A stretch of DNA of 64,000 nucleotides from Pseudomonas congelans (lineage in GTDB: Bacteria > Pseudomonadota > Gammaproteobacteria > Pseudomonadales > Pseudomonadaceae): assembly GCF_900103225.1 (NCBI RefSeq), contig NZ_FNJH01000007.1, positions 145,184 to 209,183 on the forward strand, written 5' to 3'. Position 1 is the stretch's first letter; each line of letters opens with the position of its first letter. This document shows, one piece after another, positions 43,461 through 53,639 of the stretch. The translations under genes and the position numbers were made by a program. The notes beneath the pieces are model-generated. The model had not been told where the DNA came from. It saw only the letters and a program-made list of their open reading frames with translations, and did no database searches.

Positions 43461-43513
43461 CTGAGTATGGTGGGCCCACACGGACTCGAACCGTGGACCA
43501 AAGGATTATGAGT
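43439..43513. repeat. attR: right direct repeat, containing the 3' part of the intact tRNA
   Basis: 75 bases matching attL (18685-18759) except at 43461. The exchange must have occurred in this stretch; the 52 bases from 43462 to 43513 are identical. The segment supplies the 3' half of the functional tRNA and its terminator, so integration leaves the tRNA intact. The identity ends three bases past the anticodon. Confidence 0.93.
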
Positions 43514-43544
43514 CCTCTGCTCTAACCAACTGAGCTATGGGCCC
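43468..43544 (-). tRNA. tRNA with CAU anticodon (tRNA-Ile2 favoured over elongator tRNA-Met)
   Basis: The minus strand folds as a 77-base cloverleaf: acceptor GGGCCCA / TGGGCCC with encoded CCA (43468-43470), D-arm AGCTCAGTTGGTTAGAGC, anticodon CAT at 43508-43510, and T-arm GGTTCGAGTCC. C4 and C5 in the acceptor stem match the lysidine-tRNA (Ile2) identity pattern rather than elongator Met. It serves as the attachment site: the element entered at its 3' end and restored it. Confidence 0.92.
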
Positions 43545-43559
43545 TCAGTAGGTCGCGGA

Positions 43560-46046
43560 TTATAACGGCGGTTTCGCGGCTGTGCTATCCGAAAAGTCCG
43601 AAAGATTCATAAGAAGAAATCTTGCGCAGAATTCTTCGGCGTCGAGGGGCAGGCTGACGATGTAGCCCTGGATCTGTTCGCAGCCTTCGCTGGTCAGAAA
43701 TTGCTGCTGTTCGCTGTTCTCCACGCCCTCGGCGATCACGGTCAGTTGCAGGCTGCGTCCAAGGGCGATGATGGCGCGGACGATGGCGGCGTCGTGGGTG
43801 TCTTCCGGCAGGCCGCGGACGAAGGACTGGTCGATCTTGAGGATGTCCAGTGGCAGGCGTTTGAGGTAGCTCAGTGAGGAGTAGCCAGTGCCGAAGTCGT
43901 CGATCGCCAGTTGCACGCCGAGTGTCTTCAACTGGTGCAGCACTGCCAGCGCTTCCTGGGTCTGGCTCATGATGAAGTTTTCGGTGATTTCCAGTTGCAG
44001 GCAGCCGGGTTCCAGGCCGTTGTCCGTGAGCAGCTTTTCGATGCGTTCCAGCAGGTTGGTCTGGCGCAGTTGAGCGCCTGCCAGGTTCACCGATAGCGGG
44101 CCGAACGGCTGACAGGTCTTGCGCCATACGCCCATCTGGCGGCAGGCCTGCTCCAGCACCCAGTCGCCGATCTGCAGGATCATGCCGTTTTCTTCCGCCA
44201 TGGGAATGAAGTGCTCGGGCGGCACTTCGCCAAATGTCGGGTGGTTCCAGCGGATCAGTGCTTCTGCGCCTGCCATTGTGTGGGTTATCAGGTTGATTTT
44301 GGGCTGGTAGGCCAACGTCAGTTGATTGCGCTCCAGAGCGCGTCTCAGTTCCTGCTCGAGGGCGATGCGCTCGCTGGCCTGGTCACTGAGGTCGCAGGTA
44401 TAGCTTTCGACCCGGTTGCGACCTTTTGCCTTGGAACGGTACATCGCAGCGTCGGCATTTTTGACCAGCGTGGCCACGTCATTGCCGTCGGTAGGAAACA
44501 CGCAGCTACCGATGCTGGGGCTGATGTAGAGCTCATGTTCGCCAGCTTGAAAGGGCGTGTTGAAGCAGGCCAGTAATTTATTCGCGATAGCCTGCGCGTC
44601 GCTGGCTTGCAGCAGGCCTGGCAACAGAACGATGAACTCGTCACCGCCCAGGCGTGCGACGGTATCGATGTCGCGCAGGGTTTCCTTGAGCCGGTGTGCG
44701 ATGCCTTTCAGCAGCAGATCGCCGACCGGGTGGCCGAGGCTGTCATTGATGTGCTTGAAGCGATCCAGGTCGAGAAACAACACTGCGCCGAGGCTGCCGG
44801 ACTCTTCGCTGTGTAGCAGGGCGGCCTGAAGCCGGTTCTCGAACAATATCCGGTTGGGCAGGCCGGTGAGCGGATCATGATGAGCTTGATAGTCGAGGCG
44901 CGCCTGTGCGTGTTTGAGGCTGGATATGTCGGCGAAGACGGCGACGAAGTGGGTCAGGAAGTTGTCTTTGTTGCGCACGGCACTGATGGTCAGCCAGCTC
45001 GGGTAAAGCTCGCCGTTCTTGCGGCGATTGCTGATTTCGCCCTGCCAATGACCCTCGGCTGCCAGTTGGTGCCACATCGAGGCATAGAACGCACTGTCAT
45101 GCTGGCCGGAGGCAAGCAGGCGAGGGGTCTGGCCAATGGCTTCATCCTCGCTGTAGCCAGTGATTTCCGTGAATGCCCGATTGACGGCACTGATGCGCTG
45201 GTCGGTATCGGTGATGAGCACACCTTCGGCGGTGCTTTCGAATACCGTTGCGGCCAGGTGCAGCTTTTCCTGCATCTGGCTGCCTTCGGTTACATCCCGT
45301 GCAATTGTCAGCAGGCAGTCATCGCCCGCGATAATGAGGGGTTGAGAGGACAGTTCGCACAGTCGTATATCGCCGTTGGCATTACGCAGCCGGACGCGCA
45401 GGTCTCTGACGAAACCATGCTTCTTCATACGCTCGACGAGCCTTGAGCGCTCACTCAAGTCAACCCAGATGCCCAGGTCGAACGTTGAGTGGTCAAGGCA
45501 GTACTTTTCGCTGTATCCGGTGATACGGCAGAATCCTTCGTTGACCTCCAGAAGCATGCCGTCCTGTTGCCGGGTAATCGCCAGTCCGTCGGGCGAGGCA
45601 TGAAAGGCTTTGGCGAATTTCTCTTCGGAAAGCTGTAACTGTCGCCGGGCCTGTTTGAGCTGGGTGATATCTCGCACTGTCACCAGCACAGCGGGCGTCG
45701 AGCTTTGCTCGAACGGTTGGGCGGACATGAGGCCGGAAAAGATTTCGCCGTTTTTGCTCCGGAAGGGCATCTCCAGATTATGGATATCGCCCGTCTGCAA
45801 TTGCTGCAGGACTTTTGGGCCGATGCCTGGCACTGCCCACAGATTCAGTTCTGTAGGTGTCTTTCCAAGCACTTCGTCAAGGGCTAGCCCGGTTCGCTCC
45901 ACGAACGCCGGGTTGGCATCCATGATCTGCCCGTCGGCAAGGCTGGCGATGATCATTGCATCCGGGCATTGGGCGAAGACCGAGGCGAATCTTCCTTCGG
46001 ACAGGCACGACGCCTCCCGATCACTGTTGTCGATTACTCCACTCAT
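43560..46046 (-). CDS. PAS-PAS-PAS-GGDEF-EAL cyclic-di-GMP regulator
   Basis: An 828-aa cytoplasmic protein controlling c-di-GMP. Three PAS domains (about 15-130, 145-265, 270-395) are followed by a diguanylate cyclase with an intact GGDEF (VARLGGDEFIVLLPG) and a phosphodiesterase domain with EALIRWNHP, DDFGTGYSSLSYLKRLP and a late GVENSEQQQFL. Both enzymatic sites look intact. It is next to rpoD, like the RmcA gene of P. aeruginosa, but lacks that protein's large periplasmic and membrane module, so I leave it unnamed. It is divergent from nothing and has a 267-base upstream gap. Confidence 0.87.
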   Translation of the reverse strand: MSGVIDNSDREASCLSEGRFASVFAQCPDAMIIASLADGQIMDANPAFVERTGLALDEVLGKTPTELNLWAVPGIGPKVLQQLQTGDIHNLEMPFRSKNGEIFSGLMSAQPFEQSSTPAVLVTVRDITQLKQARRQLQLSEEKFAKAFHASPDGLAITRQQDGMLLEVNEGFCRITGYSEKYCLDHSTFDLGIWVDLSERSRLVERMKKHGFVRDLRVRLRNANGDIRLCELSSQPLIIAGDDCLLTIARDVTEGSQMQEKLHLAATVFESTAEGVLITDTDQRISAVNRAFTEITGYSEDEAIGQTPRLLASGQHDSAFYASMWHQLAAEGHWQGEISNRRKNGELYPSWLTISAVRNKDNFLTHFVAVFADISSLKHAQARLDYQAHHDPLTGLPNRILFENRLQAALLHSEESGSLGAVLFLDLDRFKHINDSLGHPVGDLLLKGIAHRLKETLRDIDTVARLGGDEFIVLLPGLLQASDAQAIANKLLACFNTPFQAGEHELYISPSIGSCVFPTDGNDVATLVKNADAAMYRSKAKGRNRVESYTCDLSDQASERIALEQELRRALERNQLTLAYQPKINLITHTMAGAEALIRWNHPTFGEVPPEHFIPMAEENGMILQIGDWVLEQACRQMGVWRKTCQPFGPLSVNLAGAQLRQTNLLERIEKLLTDNGLEPGCLQLEITENFIMSQTQEALAVLHQLKTLGVQLAIDDFGTGYSSLSYLKRLPLDILKIDQSFVRGLPEDTHDAAIVRAIIALGRSLQLTVIAEGVENSEQQQFLTSEGCEQIQGYIVSLPLDAEEFCARFLLMNLSDFSDSTAAKPPL

Positions 46047-46269
46047 ATGCGGTTTACGTCCGTGCTTGACTATCGCTGATGATGGTGTGGCGTAACCTTG
46101 TACTTCATTGATCCAAGGTTTTACTCGAAGAGCGCTTGTTTCCAGCGTGATACGTAGTTGTAGGTCAATTCATCAGTACCTGCAAATGGATTGATGTCTG
46201 ACCTCTTCTTGTTTTGATCAATTGACGACTGGGCCTGCAAGTTTTGAATTTTTTTCTGCCCGGAAACGC

Positions 46270-46295
46270 AAAACCCCCGGCATGCCGGGGGTTTT
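46270..46295. terminator. Bidirectional intrinsic terminator downstream of rpoD
   Basis: AAAACCCCCGGCAT-GCCGGGGGTTTT is a perfect palindrome with A and T tails on both sides, 19 bases after the rpoD stop. It can end transcription from either strand. The 46047-46269 stretch beyond it shows no gene and presumably carries the promoter of the GGDEF-EAL gene. Confidence 0.9.
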
Positions 46296-46313
46296 GTTGA
46301 CTCGCTGGTGTGA

Positions 46314-48164
<1,851 letters not shown>

Positions 48165-48231
48165 AACACCCTATCCACTGAAGGTCTTGGCGGGCAAAAA
48201 ACAAGCCGAGGATTATACCCGAGCTATGACC

Positions 48232-50187
48232 TCACGCGCCAGTTGAGGTCGGGGTTTGTGCGGGAACATTGCGATTTAGCAGTTCCCTAAGCTGAATTTT
48301 CTCTTCTGCGCTCAACTCGGTCTGCCGAGCCTTGCTGATCAGATGTTCCAGACTGCGCTCGCGCTGGCGAGCGGATAAGCTAGTTATAGTGTCGAAAAAC
48401 TGTTGTTCAAGGTTATCGGCCTCAATCAGCCATTCCTTTTCTGCCAGAGCGCGCAGCAAACGGCCCTGTTCAGTGCCGTGCCATCGCGCTATCAACTGTA
48501 ACGACCGAAGGTTCGGATTCTTTTGCCGGGCCTCGATAAGAGCGACCAGCAGTTGTGCGTTTGATTGGTCTTCTGCAGCGAAATGGCTGGCATTTTCGAC
48601 CTTTTCCGCCAATTCAGGGTGATGCAGCAAGGTTCTCAGCGCAGCCTGCATGGGCGGTTCGACGGCGGTAGGCACACGCGGCGTTCGAGGCTCAAAGTCC
48701 TGGCGCTTGCCTTTTTTGCCCCAGGATTTGTTGTCCCATTTTTTTTGATTCTGACCGCCGGTTTTCTTCTGCGTCCATTCCTGCTGAGGCTCATAACCGC
48801 CTTGTGGCTGGTAATCGGCAAAATCAGGCATGGCATCGTAGTCGACATACGGGTCGTAACTCGGTGGCGCCTCTGCCGGCGCGCTCTGCACCAGCTGACT
48901 AACGGCTTCGCCGGACAGCCCGGTAATTTCGGTCAGGCGCTGACGCATCAGAATACGCAGGTTCGCGCCGGGCACCTTGTCGATCAGTGGCGCTGCCAGG
49001 GTGGCCATGTGCGCCTTGCCTTCCAGCGAGCGCGGGTCAGACTCTTTGGTCAGTTGCTCGAAAAAATAATCGGCCAGCGGCTGCGCGTGCTGATTGATGC
49101 GTGCCTTGAACGCGTCGGTGCCTTCTGAGCGCACCAGCGTGTCCGGGTCTTCGCCTTCGGGAAGAAACAGAAAGCGCGCCCGCCGTCCGTCCTGCAGGCT
49201 CGACAGGGTCGCTTCCAGTGCACGCCATGCAGCGTTGCGCCCGGCCTGATCGCCGTCGAAGCAGAACAACACGTTAGGCACGACCCTGAACAGGCGCTTC
49301 AAGTGCTCTTCGCTGGTCGCTGTACCCAGCGTGGCCACGGCATTGCGCAAGCCTTGCTGGGCGAGGGCGATGACGTCCATGTAGCCTTCAACAACAATGA
49401 TTTCATCGAGGTTGCGATTGAATTTGCGCGCCTCGAACAGGCCGTACAGCTCCTGACCCTTGTGGAAAACCGGTGTTTCCGGGGAGTTCAGGTACTTGGG
49501 TTTGTCATCGCCCAGTACGCGGCCGCCAAAGGCAATGACGCGCCCACGTGAATCACGGATCGGAAACATCACCCGGTCGCGGAAGCGGTCGTAGCGTTTG
49601 CCGGTTTCGGCGTTCTCGATCAGCAGGCCGGCATCGATCATCACCTTTTGCTGCAATGAGTCGCTGCTCAGGTGTTTGTACAGGTTGTCCCAGCCGGGAG
49701 GGGCGAAGCCCAGGCCGAAGTCCCTGGCGATTTCGCCGGACAGTCCGCGGCCCTTGAGGTAATCCACCGCAGCCTTGCGTGACGGGTGGCTTTTCAGGGC
49801 CTGGCGGTAGAACTCGGCAGCGGCGGTCAACAGCGGGTAGAGCGGGGAATCGGTCGGTTGCCGGGGCTTCTGGCCTTTTACGCTCTGTTCGCGAGGCACT
49901 TCCATGCCGGCGGCCTTGGCCAGGTCCTCGACCGCCTGGGGGAAGTCCAGGTTGTCGTGGTCCATGATGAAGCCGAGCGCGTTGCCACCTGCGCCGCACC
50001 CGAAGCAGTAATAGAACTGCTTGTCCGGGCTGACGCTGAAAGAGGGGGTTTTCTCTTTGTGGAACGGGCAGCACGCGGTGTAATTCTTCCCGGCTTTCTT
50101 GAGCTGCACGCGCGAACTGACAACATCGACAATATCGGTGCGGTTCAGAAGGTCGTCGATAAAGCTCTGGGGAATCAGCCCGGCCAT
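48232..50187 (-). CDS. dnaG: DNA primase DnaG
   Basis: Makes RNA primers for chromosome replication. ATG 50187 (MAGLIPQSFIDDLLNRTDIV) is preferred to an in-frame ATG six codons upstream, giving 651 aa. The zinc-binding motif is CCPFHKE (about 41-46), then YYCFGCGAGG. A TOPRIM domain (IIVVEGYMDVIALAQQG, FDGDQAGRNAAWRALE) provides the catalytic acidic residues. A C-terminal DnaB-binding domain (about 510-651) follows a Gln/Gly-rich linker. It lies upstream of rpoD and downstream of rpsU on the minus strand. Confidence 0.96.
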   Translation of the reverse strand: MAGLIPQSFIDDLLNRTDIVDVVSSRVQLKKAGKNYTACCPFHKEKTPSFSVSPDKQFYYCFGCGAGGNALGFIMDHDNLDFPQAVEDLAKAAGMEVPREQSVKGQKPRQPTDSPLYPLLTAAAEFYRQALKSHPSRKAAVDYLKGRGLSGEIARDFGLGFAPPGWDNLYKHLSSDSLQQKVMIDAGLLIENAETGKRYDRFRDRVMFPIRDSRGRVIAFGGRVLGDDKPKYLNSPETPVFHKGQELYGLFEARKFNRNLDEIIVVEGYMDVIALAQQGLRNAVATLGTATSEEHLKRLFRVVPNVLFCFDGDQAGRNAAWRALEATLSSLQDGRRARFLFLPEGEDPDTLVRSEGTDAFKARINQHAQPLADYFFEQLTKESDPRSLEGKAHMATLAAPLIDKVPGANLRILMRQRLTEITGLSGEAVSQLVQSAPAEAPPSYDPYVDYDAMPDFADYQPQGGYEPQQEWTQKKTGGQNQKKWDNKSWGKKGKRQDFEPRTPRVPTAVEPPMQAALRTLLHHPELAEKVENASHFAAEDQSNAQLLVALIEARQKNPNLRSLQLIARWHGTEQGRLLRALAEKEWLIEADNLEQQFFDTITSLSARQRERSLEHLISKARQTELSAEEKIQLRELLNRNVPAQTPTSTGA

Positions 50188-50586
50188 GGCGTTCTCATCA
50201 TTCAAGCGTGGTGCAAAAGTATCGGATGACTCTACGAGCGTTCCGTCAGCCTGTCAGCCGTCTTTTTGAAGACGTCGGCAATAAACGGGCACGTCTTTGC
50301 ATCCGAAGGACGGTGTTGGCCTGGAAGGAATAAGGCTTGATCCCGCGAGTGGATCAAAAAGGCCACAAGCTTCGTTGCCCACATGAGTGGTCAGAGCCCG
50401 GGACACGGAAGACGCTGCCTTGGCTGAGCTTCTTGCGAAGTCATCAAGGCATACTCGTCTTGTCATCGGTCGATGTGCTGCCCGAGTGGGCATGACCGAT
50501 GTAGCCTGTGAACAGGCTGGACGTGCTTGACTGAATATCCGAGTCGCATCGGCGGCCTGGACAGGGTCAATCAATAAAGCAAACGC
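50188..50586. other. Gap between dnaG and the rpsU terminator, no YqeY gene seen
   Basis: About 400 bases without a supportable gene. In other pseudomonads a YqeY (GatB-like) gene can lie between rpsU and dnaG. The frames here show no such sequence: a 106-codon open frame at 50254-50574 has no recognised motif. The stretch probably contains the dnaG promoter. Confidence 0.5.
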
Positions 50587-50633
50587 AAAACAGCGAAGCT
50601 GTAACTGCCGACAGCCCGGCTGGTTGGCCGGGC
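50587..50633 (-). terminator. Double-hairpin terminator after rpsU
   Basis: On the minus strand GCCCGGC-N6-GCCGGGC (50633-50614) is followed by ACAGC-TTC-GCTGT and TTTT (50602-50587). It lies about 30 bases after the rpsU stop and probably separates rpsU from dnaG, allowing S21 to be made in excess. Confidence 0.75.
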
Positions 50634-50664
50634 AAGGCAGAAGCTTGCGACGAAGGTCTGTAAA

Positions 50665-50880
50665 TTAATACAGACGAACGGCGCGGCGCTGTTCGCGCTG
50701 GACTTTCTTGGCGTGGCGTTTGACAGCAGCTGCTGCCTTGCGCTTACGCTCCGAAGTCGGCTTCTCGTAAAATTCGCGGCTACGAACTTCAGCCAGAACA
50801 CCGGCTTTTTCGCAGGAGCGCTTGAAACGACGCAGAGCTACGTCGAAGGGTTCGTTCTCTTTAACTTTGACGGCTGGCAT
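50665..50880 (-). CDS. rpsU: Ribosomal protein S21
   Basis: A small-subunit protein needed for translation initiation. The 71-aa sequence [20 protein letters not shown], then [20 protein letters not shown] and a very basic tail, is an unmistakable S21 of the gamma-proteobacterial length. It is divergent from tsaD across 198 bases that hold both promoters, and it is the first gene of the rpsU-dnaG-rpoD group, separated from dnaG by a terminator. Confidence 0.97.
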
Positions 50881-51078
50881 CCAGAGCTACCTTCATTCAT
50901 TACCGGGGTCAACGCTCAGTGCAAACACTGCACAAAAGTACGTCGGTTTTTAAGGGTTGCGGATGTTAACCCCTCATTGAGAGGAATGCAAAGCCTCTGA
51001 TCGAAAACCGCTGGTCGGCACCTCGGTCGACGACTATTATGCGCGCCTTCAAATCTGCCCCCTACAAGGCGCAACCCC

Positions 51079-52104
51079 ATGCTAGTACTGGGATTAGAAA
51101 CCTCCTGCGACGAAACCGGCGTCGCATTATATGACAGCGAACGCGGTTTGCTTGCGGACGCATTATTCAGCCAGATCGACCTGCATCGTGCCTATGGCGG
51201 TGTGGTGCCGGAGCTGGCTTCGCGTGATCACGTCAAGCGCATGCTGCCCCTGATTCGCCAGACGCTGGCCGAGGCAGACTGTGTGGCCACTGATATCGAC
51301 GCCATTGCCTACACGGCCGGCCCTGGACTGGTGGGCGCCTTGCTGGTCGGCGCTTCGTGCGCTCAGGCGCTGGCATTCGCCTGGGACATCCCGGCGCTGG
51401 GCGTGCATCACATGGAAGGTCATCTGCTGGCGCCGATGCTGGAAGAAAACCCGCCACAGTTCCCGTTCGTCGCCTTGCTGGTGTCCGGCGGCCATACGCA
51501 ACTGGTACGCGTCGACGGTATCGGTCAGTACGAGCTGCTGGGCGAGACCCTGGATGATGCTGCAGGCGAGGCGTTCGACAAGACCGCGAAGATGATGGGC
51601 ATGCAGTACCCAGGCGGCCCGGAGATTTCAAAGGCGGCGATGCAGGGCGTGGCAGGGCGTTTTGTCTTCCCTCGGCCGATGACTGATCGTCCCGGGCTGG
51701 AATTCAGCTTCAGCGGTCTGAAAACCTCTGCGCTCAATACCTGGCAGCAATGCCGGAACGCTGGAGACGACAGTGAGCAAACCCGCTGCGACATCGCGCT
51801 GGCCTTCCAGCAGGCGGTAGTGGAGACTTTGACCATCAAGTGCAAGCGCGCGCTCAAGCAGACTGGCCTCAAGAGCCTGGTGATTGCCGGTGGTGTCAGC
51901 GCCAACAAGGCACTGCGGGCTTCGCTGGAAAGCATGCTTGGCGACTTGCGCGGCCATGTCTATTACGCGCGGCCCGAGTTTTGTACCGATAATGGCGCCA
52001 TGATTGCCTTTGCCGGGTGTCAGCGTTTGCAGGCCGGGCAGAAGGAAGATTTGAGCATCAGCGTGCAGGCGCGCTGGCCCATGGAGCAGTTGTCGGGGTT
52101 GTGA
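51079..52104 (+). CDS. tsaD: tRNA threonylcarbamoyladenosine transferase TsaD
   Basis: Catalytic subunit that places the t6A modification at position 37 of ANN-decoding tRNAs, with TsaB and TsaE. The 341-aa protein opens LVLGLETSCDETGVALYD. The metal-binding motif HHMEGH is at about residue 111. GGHTQLVRV, DDAAGEAFDKTAKMMG and AGGVSANKALR complete the ASKHA fold. The length is normal. The start at 51079 is the conserved one. It is convergent with plsY. Confidence 0.96.
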   Translation: MLVLGLETSCDETGVALYDSERGLLADALFSQIDLHRAYGGVVPELASRDHVKRMLPLIRQTLAEADCVATDIDAIAYTAGPGLVGALLVGASCAQALAFAWDIPALGVHHMEGHLLAPMLEENPPQFPFVALLVSGGHTQLVRVDGIGQYELLGETLDDAAGEAFDKTAKMMGMQYPGGPEISKAAMQGVAGRFVFPRPMTDRPGLEFSFSGLKTSALNTWQQCRNAGDDSEQTRCDIALAFQQAVVETLTIKCKRALKQTGLKSLVIAGGVSANKALRASLESMLGDLRGHVYYARPEFCTDNGAMIAFAGCQRLQAGQKEDLSISVQARWPMEQLSGL

Positions 52105-52111
52105 CGGCGAC

Positions 52112-52128
52112 GAGGCGTGTTGCGCCTC
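52112..52128. terminator. Short hairpin between tsaD and plsY
   Basis: GAGGCG-N5-CGCCTC lies in the 22-base space between the convergent tsaD and plsY stops. The stem is GC-rich but there is no T run on either side, so it may be only a weak or Rho-assisted terminator. Confidence 0.35.
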
Positions 52129-52705
52129 AGAAATGTCGTTCGCGCCCGGCGAGCAGGTCGCGTAGATTGCCGCGATGGCGCCAGACGATGAGCAGGGTCA
52201 ACACGCTCATCGGCAGCAGCGCATGAGGCTCCTGCCATGCCAGCAATGGCAGGGTCAGGGGAGTGGCGATCAGGGCGGCAAGGGAGCTGGTGCGGGTCAG
52301 GTAGAGCGTCAGCAGCCAGGCGACTATCGCCAGGGCGGCGGCGGGCGGATACAGGCCCAGCAGCACACCGGCGGCGGTCGCTACGCCTTTGCCACCGCGG
52401 AAGCGAAAGTACAACGGGAACAGATGGCCCAGCACCGCGCAGACACCGATCCAGCCCTGCTGTGCAGTGTCCATGTTCCAGGCGCTGGCCATCAGGATCG
52501 GCATCAGGCCTTTGCAGAGATCGCCGAGCAGGGTCAGGATGGCGAGTTTTTTCCCGGCCAGACGCAGCATGTTGGTCGCACCGGCATTGCCGGAGCCACT
52601 GGCGCGCGGGTCAGGTCTGCCGCTCAGTCGGCTGAGCAGGATGGCGAAGGACAGCGAGCCAAGCAGGTAGGCGAAGGTGGCCAGTAACCAAAACATGCGA
52701 ACCAT
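52127..52705 (-). CDS. plsY: Glycerol-3-phosphate acyltransferase PlsY
   Basis: Inner-membrane enzyme that acylates glycerol 3-phosphate from acyl-phosphate, the first step of phospholipid synthesis. The 192-aa protein has several membrane helices and the three family motifs: SGNAGATNMLRLAGKK (residues about 37-52), the FRFRGGKGVATAAGVLLGL segment (about 102-120) and a late C-terminal motif (VLTLLIVWRHRGNLRDLL). The length is normal. It is divergent from folB, with about 65 bases between. Confidence 0.94.
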   Translation of the reverse strand: MVRMFWLLATFAYLLGSLSFAILLSRLSGRPDPRASGSGNAGATNMLRLAGKKLAILTLLGDLCKGLMPILMASAWNMDTAQQGWIGVCAVLGHLFPLYFRFRGGKGVATAAGVLLGLYPPAAALAIVAWLLTLYLTRTSSLAALIATPLTLPLLAWQEPHALLPMSVLTLLIVWRHRGNLRDLLAGRERHF

Positions 52706-52770
52706 TCCGGGCGAGGATGCCCTGATTCTAACGGCGCATCGCGCCCTTGTCGTGCAGTGGAGAGTAGTGC

Positions 52771-53124
52771 TTGGACAGAGTTTTCATCGAGGGCCTTGAG
52801 GTCGATACGGTCATTGGCGCCTATGACTGGGAGCGCGGCATTCGTCAGTGCCTGCGTCTGGACCTCAGCTTTGCCTGGGACAATCGCCCCGCCGCCGCAG
52901 GGGATGATCTGAGCAAGGCCCTCGACTACGCCAGCGTCTCGACACGTATCCAGGCGTTCGCCGAGCAGGCACAGTTCCAGTTGGTGGAGACCTTCGCCGA
53001 GCGACTGGCCGAAGTGCTGATGGGTGAATTCAATATTCCCTGGCTGCGCCTGAAACTGACCAAGCCCGGTGCTGTGGCGGCCGCCGCCGGTGTGGGCGTG
53101 GAGATCGAGCGCGGATGTCGCTGA
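52771..53124 (+). CDS. folB: Dihydroneopterin aldolase FolB
   Basis: Folate pathway enzyme that cleaves dihydroneopterin to 6-hydroxymethyl-dihydropterin. The 117-aa protein starts at TTG 52771 (DRVFIEGLEVDTVIGAYDWE), as no ATG is suitably placed. LDYASVSTRIQAFAEQAQFQLVETFAERLAE covers the substrate-binding region, and the end KLTKPGAVAAAAGVGVEIER is typical. Its 3' end overlaps the folK start by 10 bases, giving a translationally coupled folB-folK pair. Confidence 0.93.
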   Translation: MDRVFIEGLEVDTVIGAYDWERGIRQCLRLDLSFAWDNRPAAAGDDLSKALDYASVSTRIQAFAEQAQFQLVETFAERLAEVLMGEFNIPWLRLKLTKPGAVAAAAGVGVEIERGCR

Positions 53125-53639
53125 CGCGGATTTTCCTCGGCCTGGGGAGCAATATCGAGCGTGAGCGCCACTTGGTTGCGGGGCTTGATGCGCTGGATGG
53201 CTTTCTGACTGACCTGAGCTGCTCGCCGGTTTTTGAAAGCCATGCGGTCGGTATCAAGAGCGGGCCGTTCTTCAATCTGGTGGTGTCGGCGCTGACCGAT
53301 CTGCCCTTGATGGAGCTGGATCGTCGCCTGAAATTCATCGAAGCGGACAATGGCCGCTATGCTCCGGATCGCAAAGGGTTGCCCCTGGATATCGATGTGC
53401 TGCTGTATGGCGAGCAGGTGGGTAATTTCGACGGGCTGATTCTGCCGAGGGCGGAAATCCTGAAGAATGCCTTCGTGCTGCGCCCATTGGCGTTGATTGC
53501 CCCTGAACGTCTGCATCCGGGCGTGGGAATTGCCTTCAGCAAACTCTGGGCTGATGCGCAGATTGATCAGCAGCTCTGGCCTGTGGCTTTCGAGTGGCGC
53601 GGGCTGGGTCTGACGCCTGAGGATTTACTGCGTAACTGA
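53115..53639 (+). CDS. folK: Hydroxymethyl-dihydropterin pyrophosphokinase FolK
   Basis: Transfers pyrophosphate from ATP to 6-hydroxymethyl-7,8-dihydropterin, the step after FolB. The 174-aa protein opens SLTRIFLGLGSNIERERHLV with the family LGSN motif. The family core PLDIDVLLYGEQ (DIDxLLYG) and the following LPRAEILKNAFVLRPLALIAPE carry the metal and substrate residues (usually P-h-x-R.FVL.PL). The length fits. It is coupled to folB by overlap and followed by a REP-containing gap. Confidence 0.94.
   Translation: MSLTRIFLGLGSNIERERHLVAGLDALDGFLTDLSCSPVFESHAVGIKSGPFFNLVVSALTDLPLMELDRRLKFIEADNGRYAPDRKGLPLDIDVLLYGEQVGNFDGLILPRAEILKNAFVLRPLALIAPERLHPGVGIAFSKLWADAQIDQQLWPVAFEWRGLGLTPEDLLRN

Larger units (their letters stand above)
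18685..43513. mobile_element. 24.75-kb integrative mobilisable element with a plasmid-like replicon, inserted in a tRNA(CAU) gene
   Basis: Bounded by 75-bp direct repeats (18685-18759 and 43439-43513; offset 24,754). Carries a tyrosine integrase next to the intact tRNA, a MobA/MobL relaxase, oriT, coupling ATPase, TraD-like accessory protein, TrfA-like initiator and iterons. There is no VirB/Tra mating-channel set. Cargo comprises CHAT, SIR2 and HigBA-ImmA modules and two unrecognised genes, among several IS66 remnants. Parts such as 23.8-25.3 and 38.8-41.7 kb are visibly AT-richer than the flanking chromosome. I infer it excises, may replicate as a plasmid, and needs a helper conjugation system to move. 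Confidence 0.88.

Noticed and set aside
43340..43501. 54-codon upstream extension of the integrase
   Set aside because: It would read through the tRNA 3' half and its terminator; the ATG at 43339 gives a normal integrase start.
46270..46295. Palindrome as a regulatory operator
   Set aside because: The GC stem with A and T tails right after rpoD is best explained as a bidirectional terminator.
50254..50574. 106-aa minus-strand open frame between dnaG and rpsU
   Set aside because: No recognised motif and no YqeY similarity; kept only as an unexplained gap.
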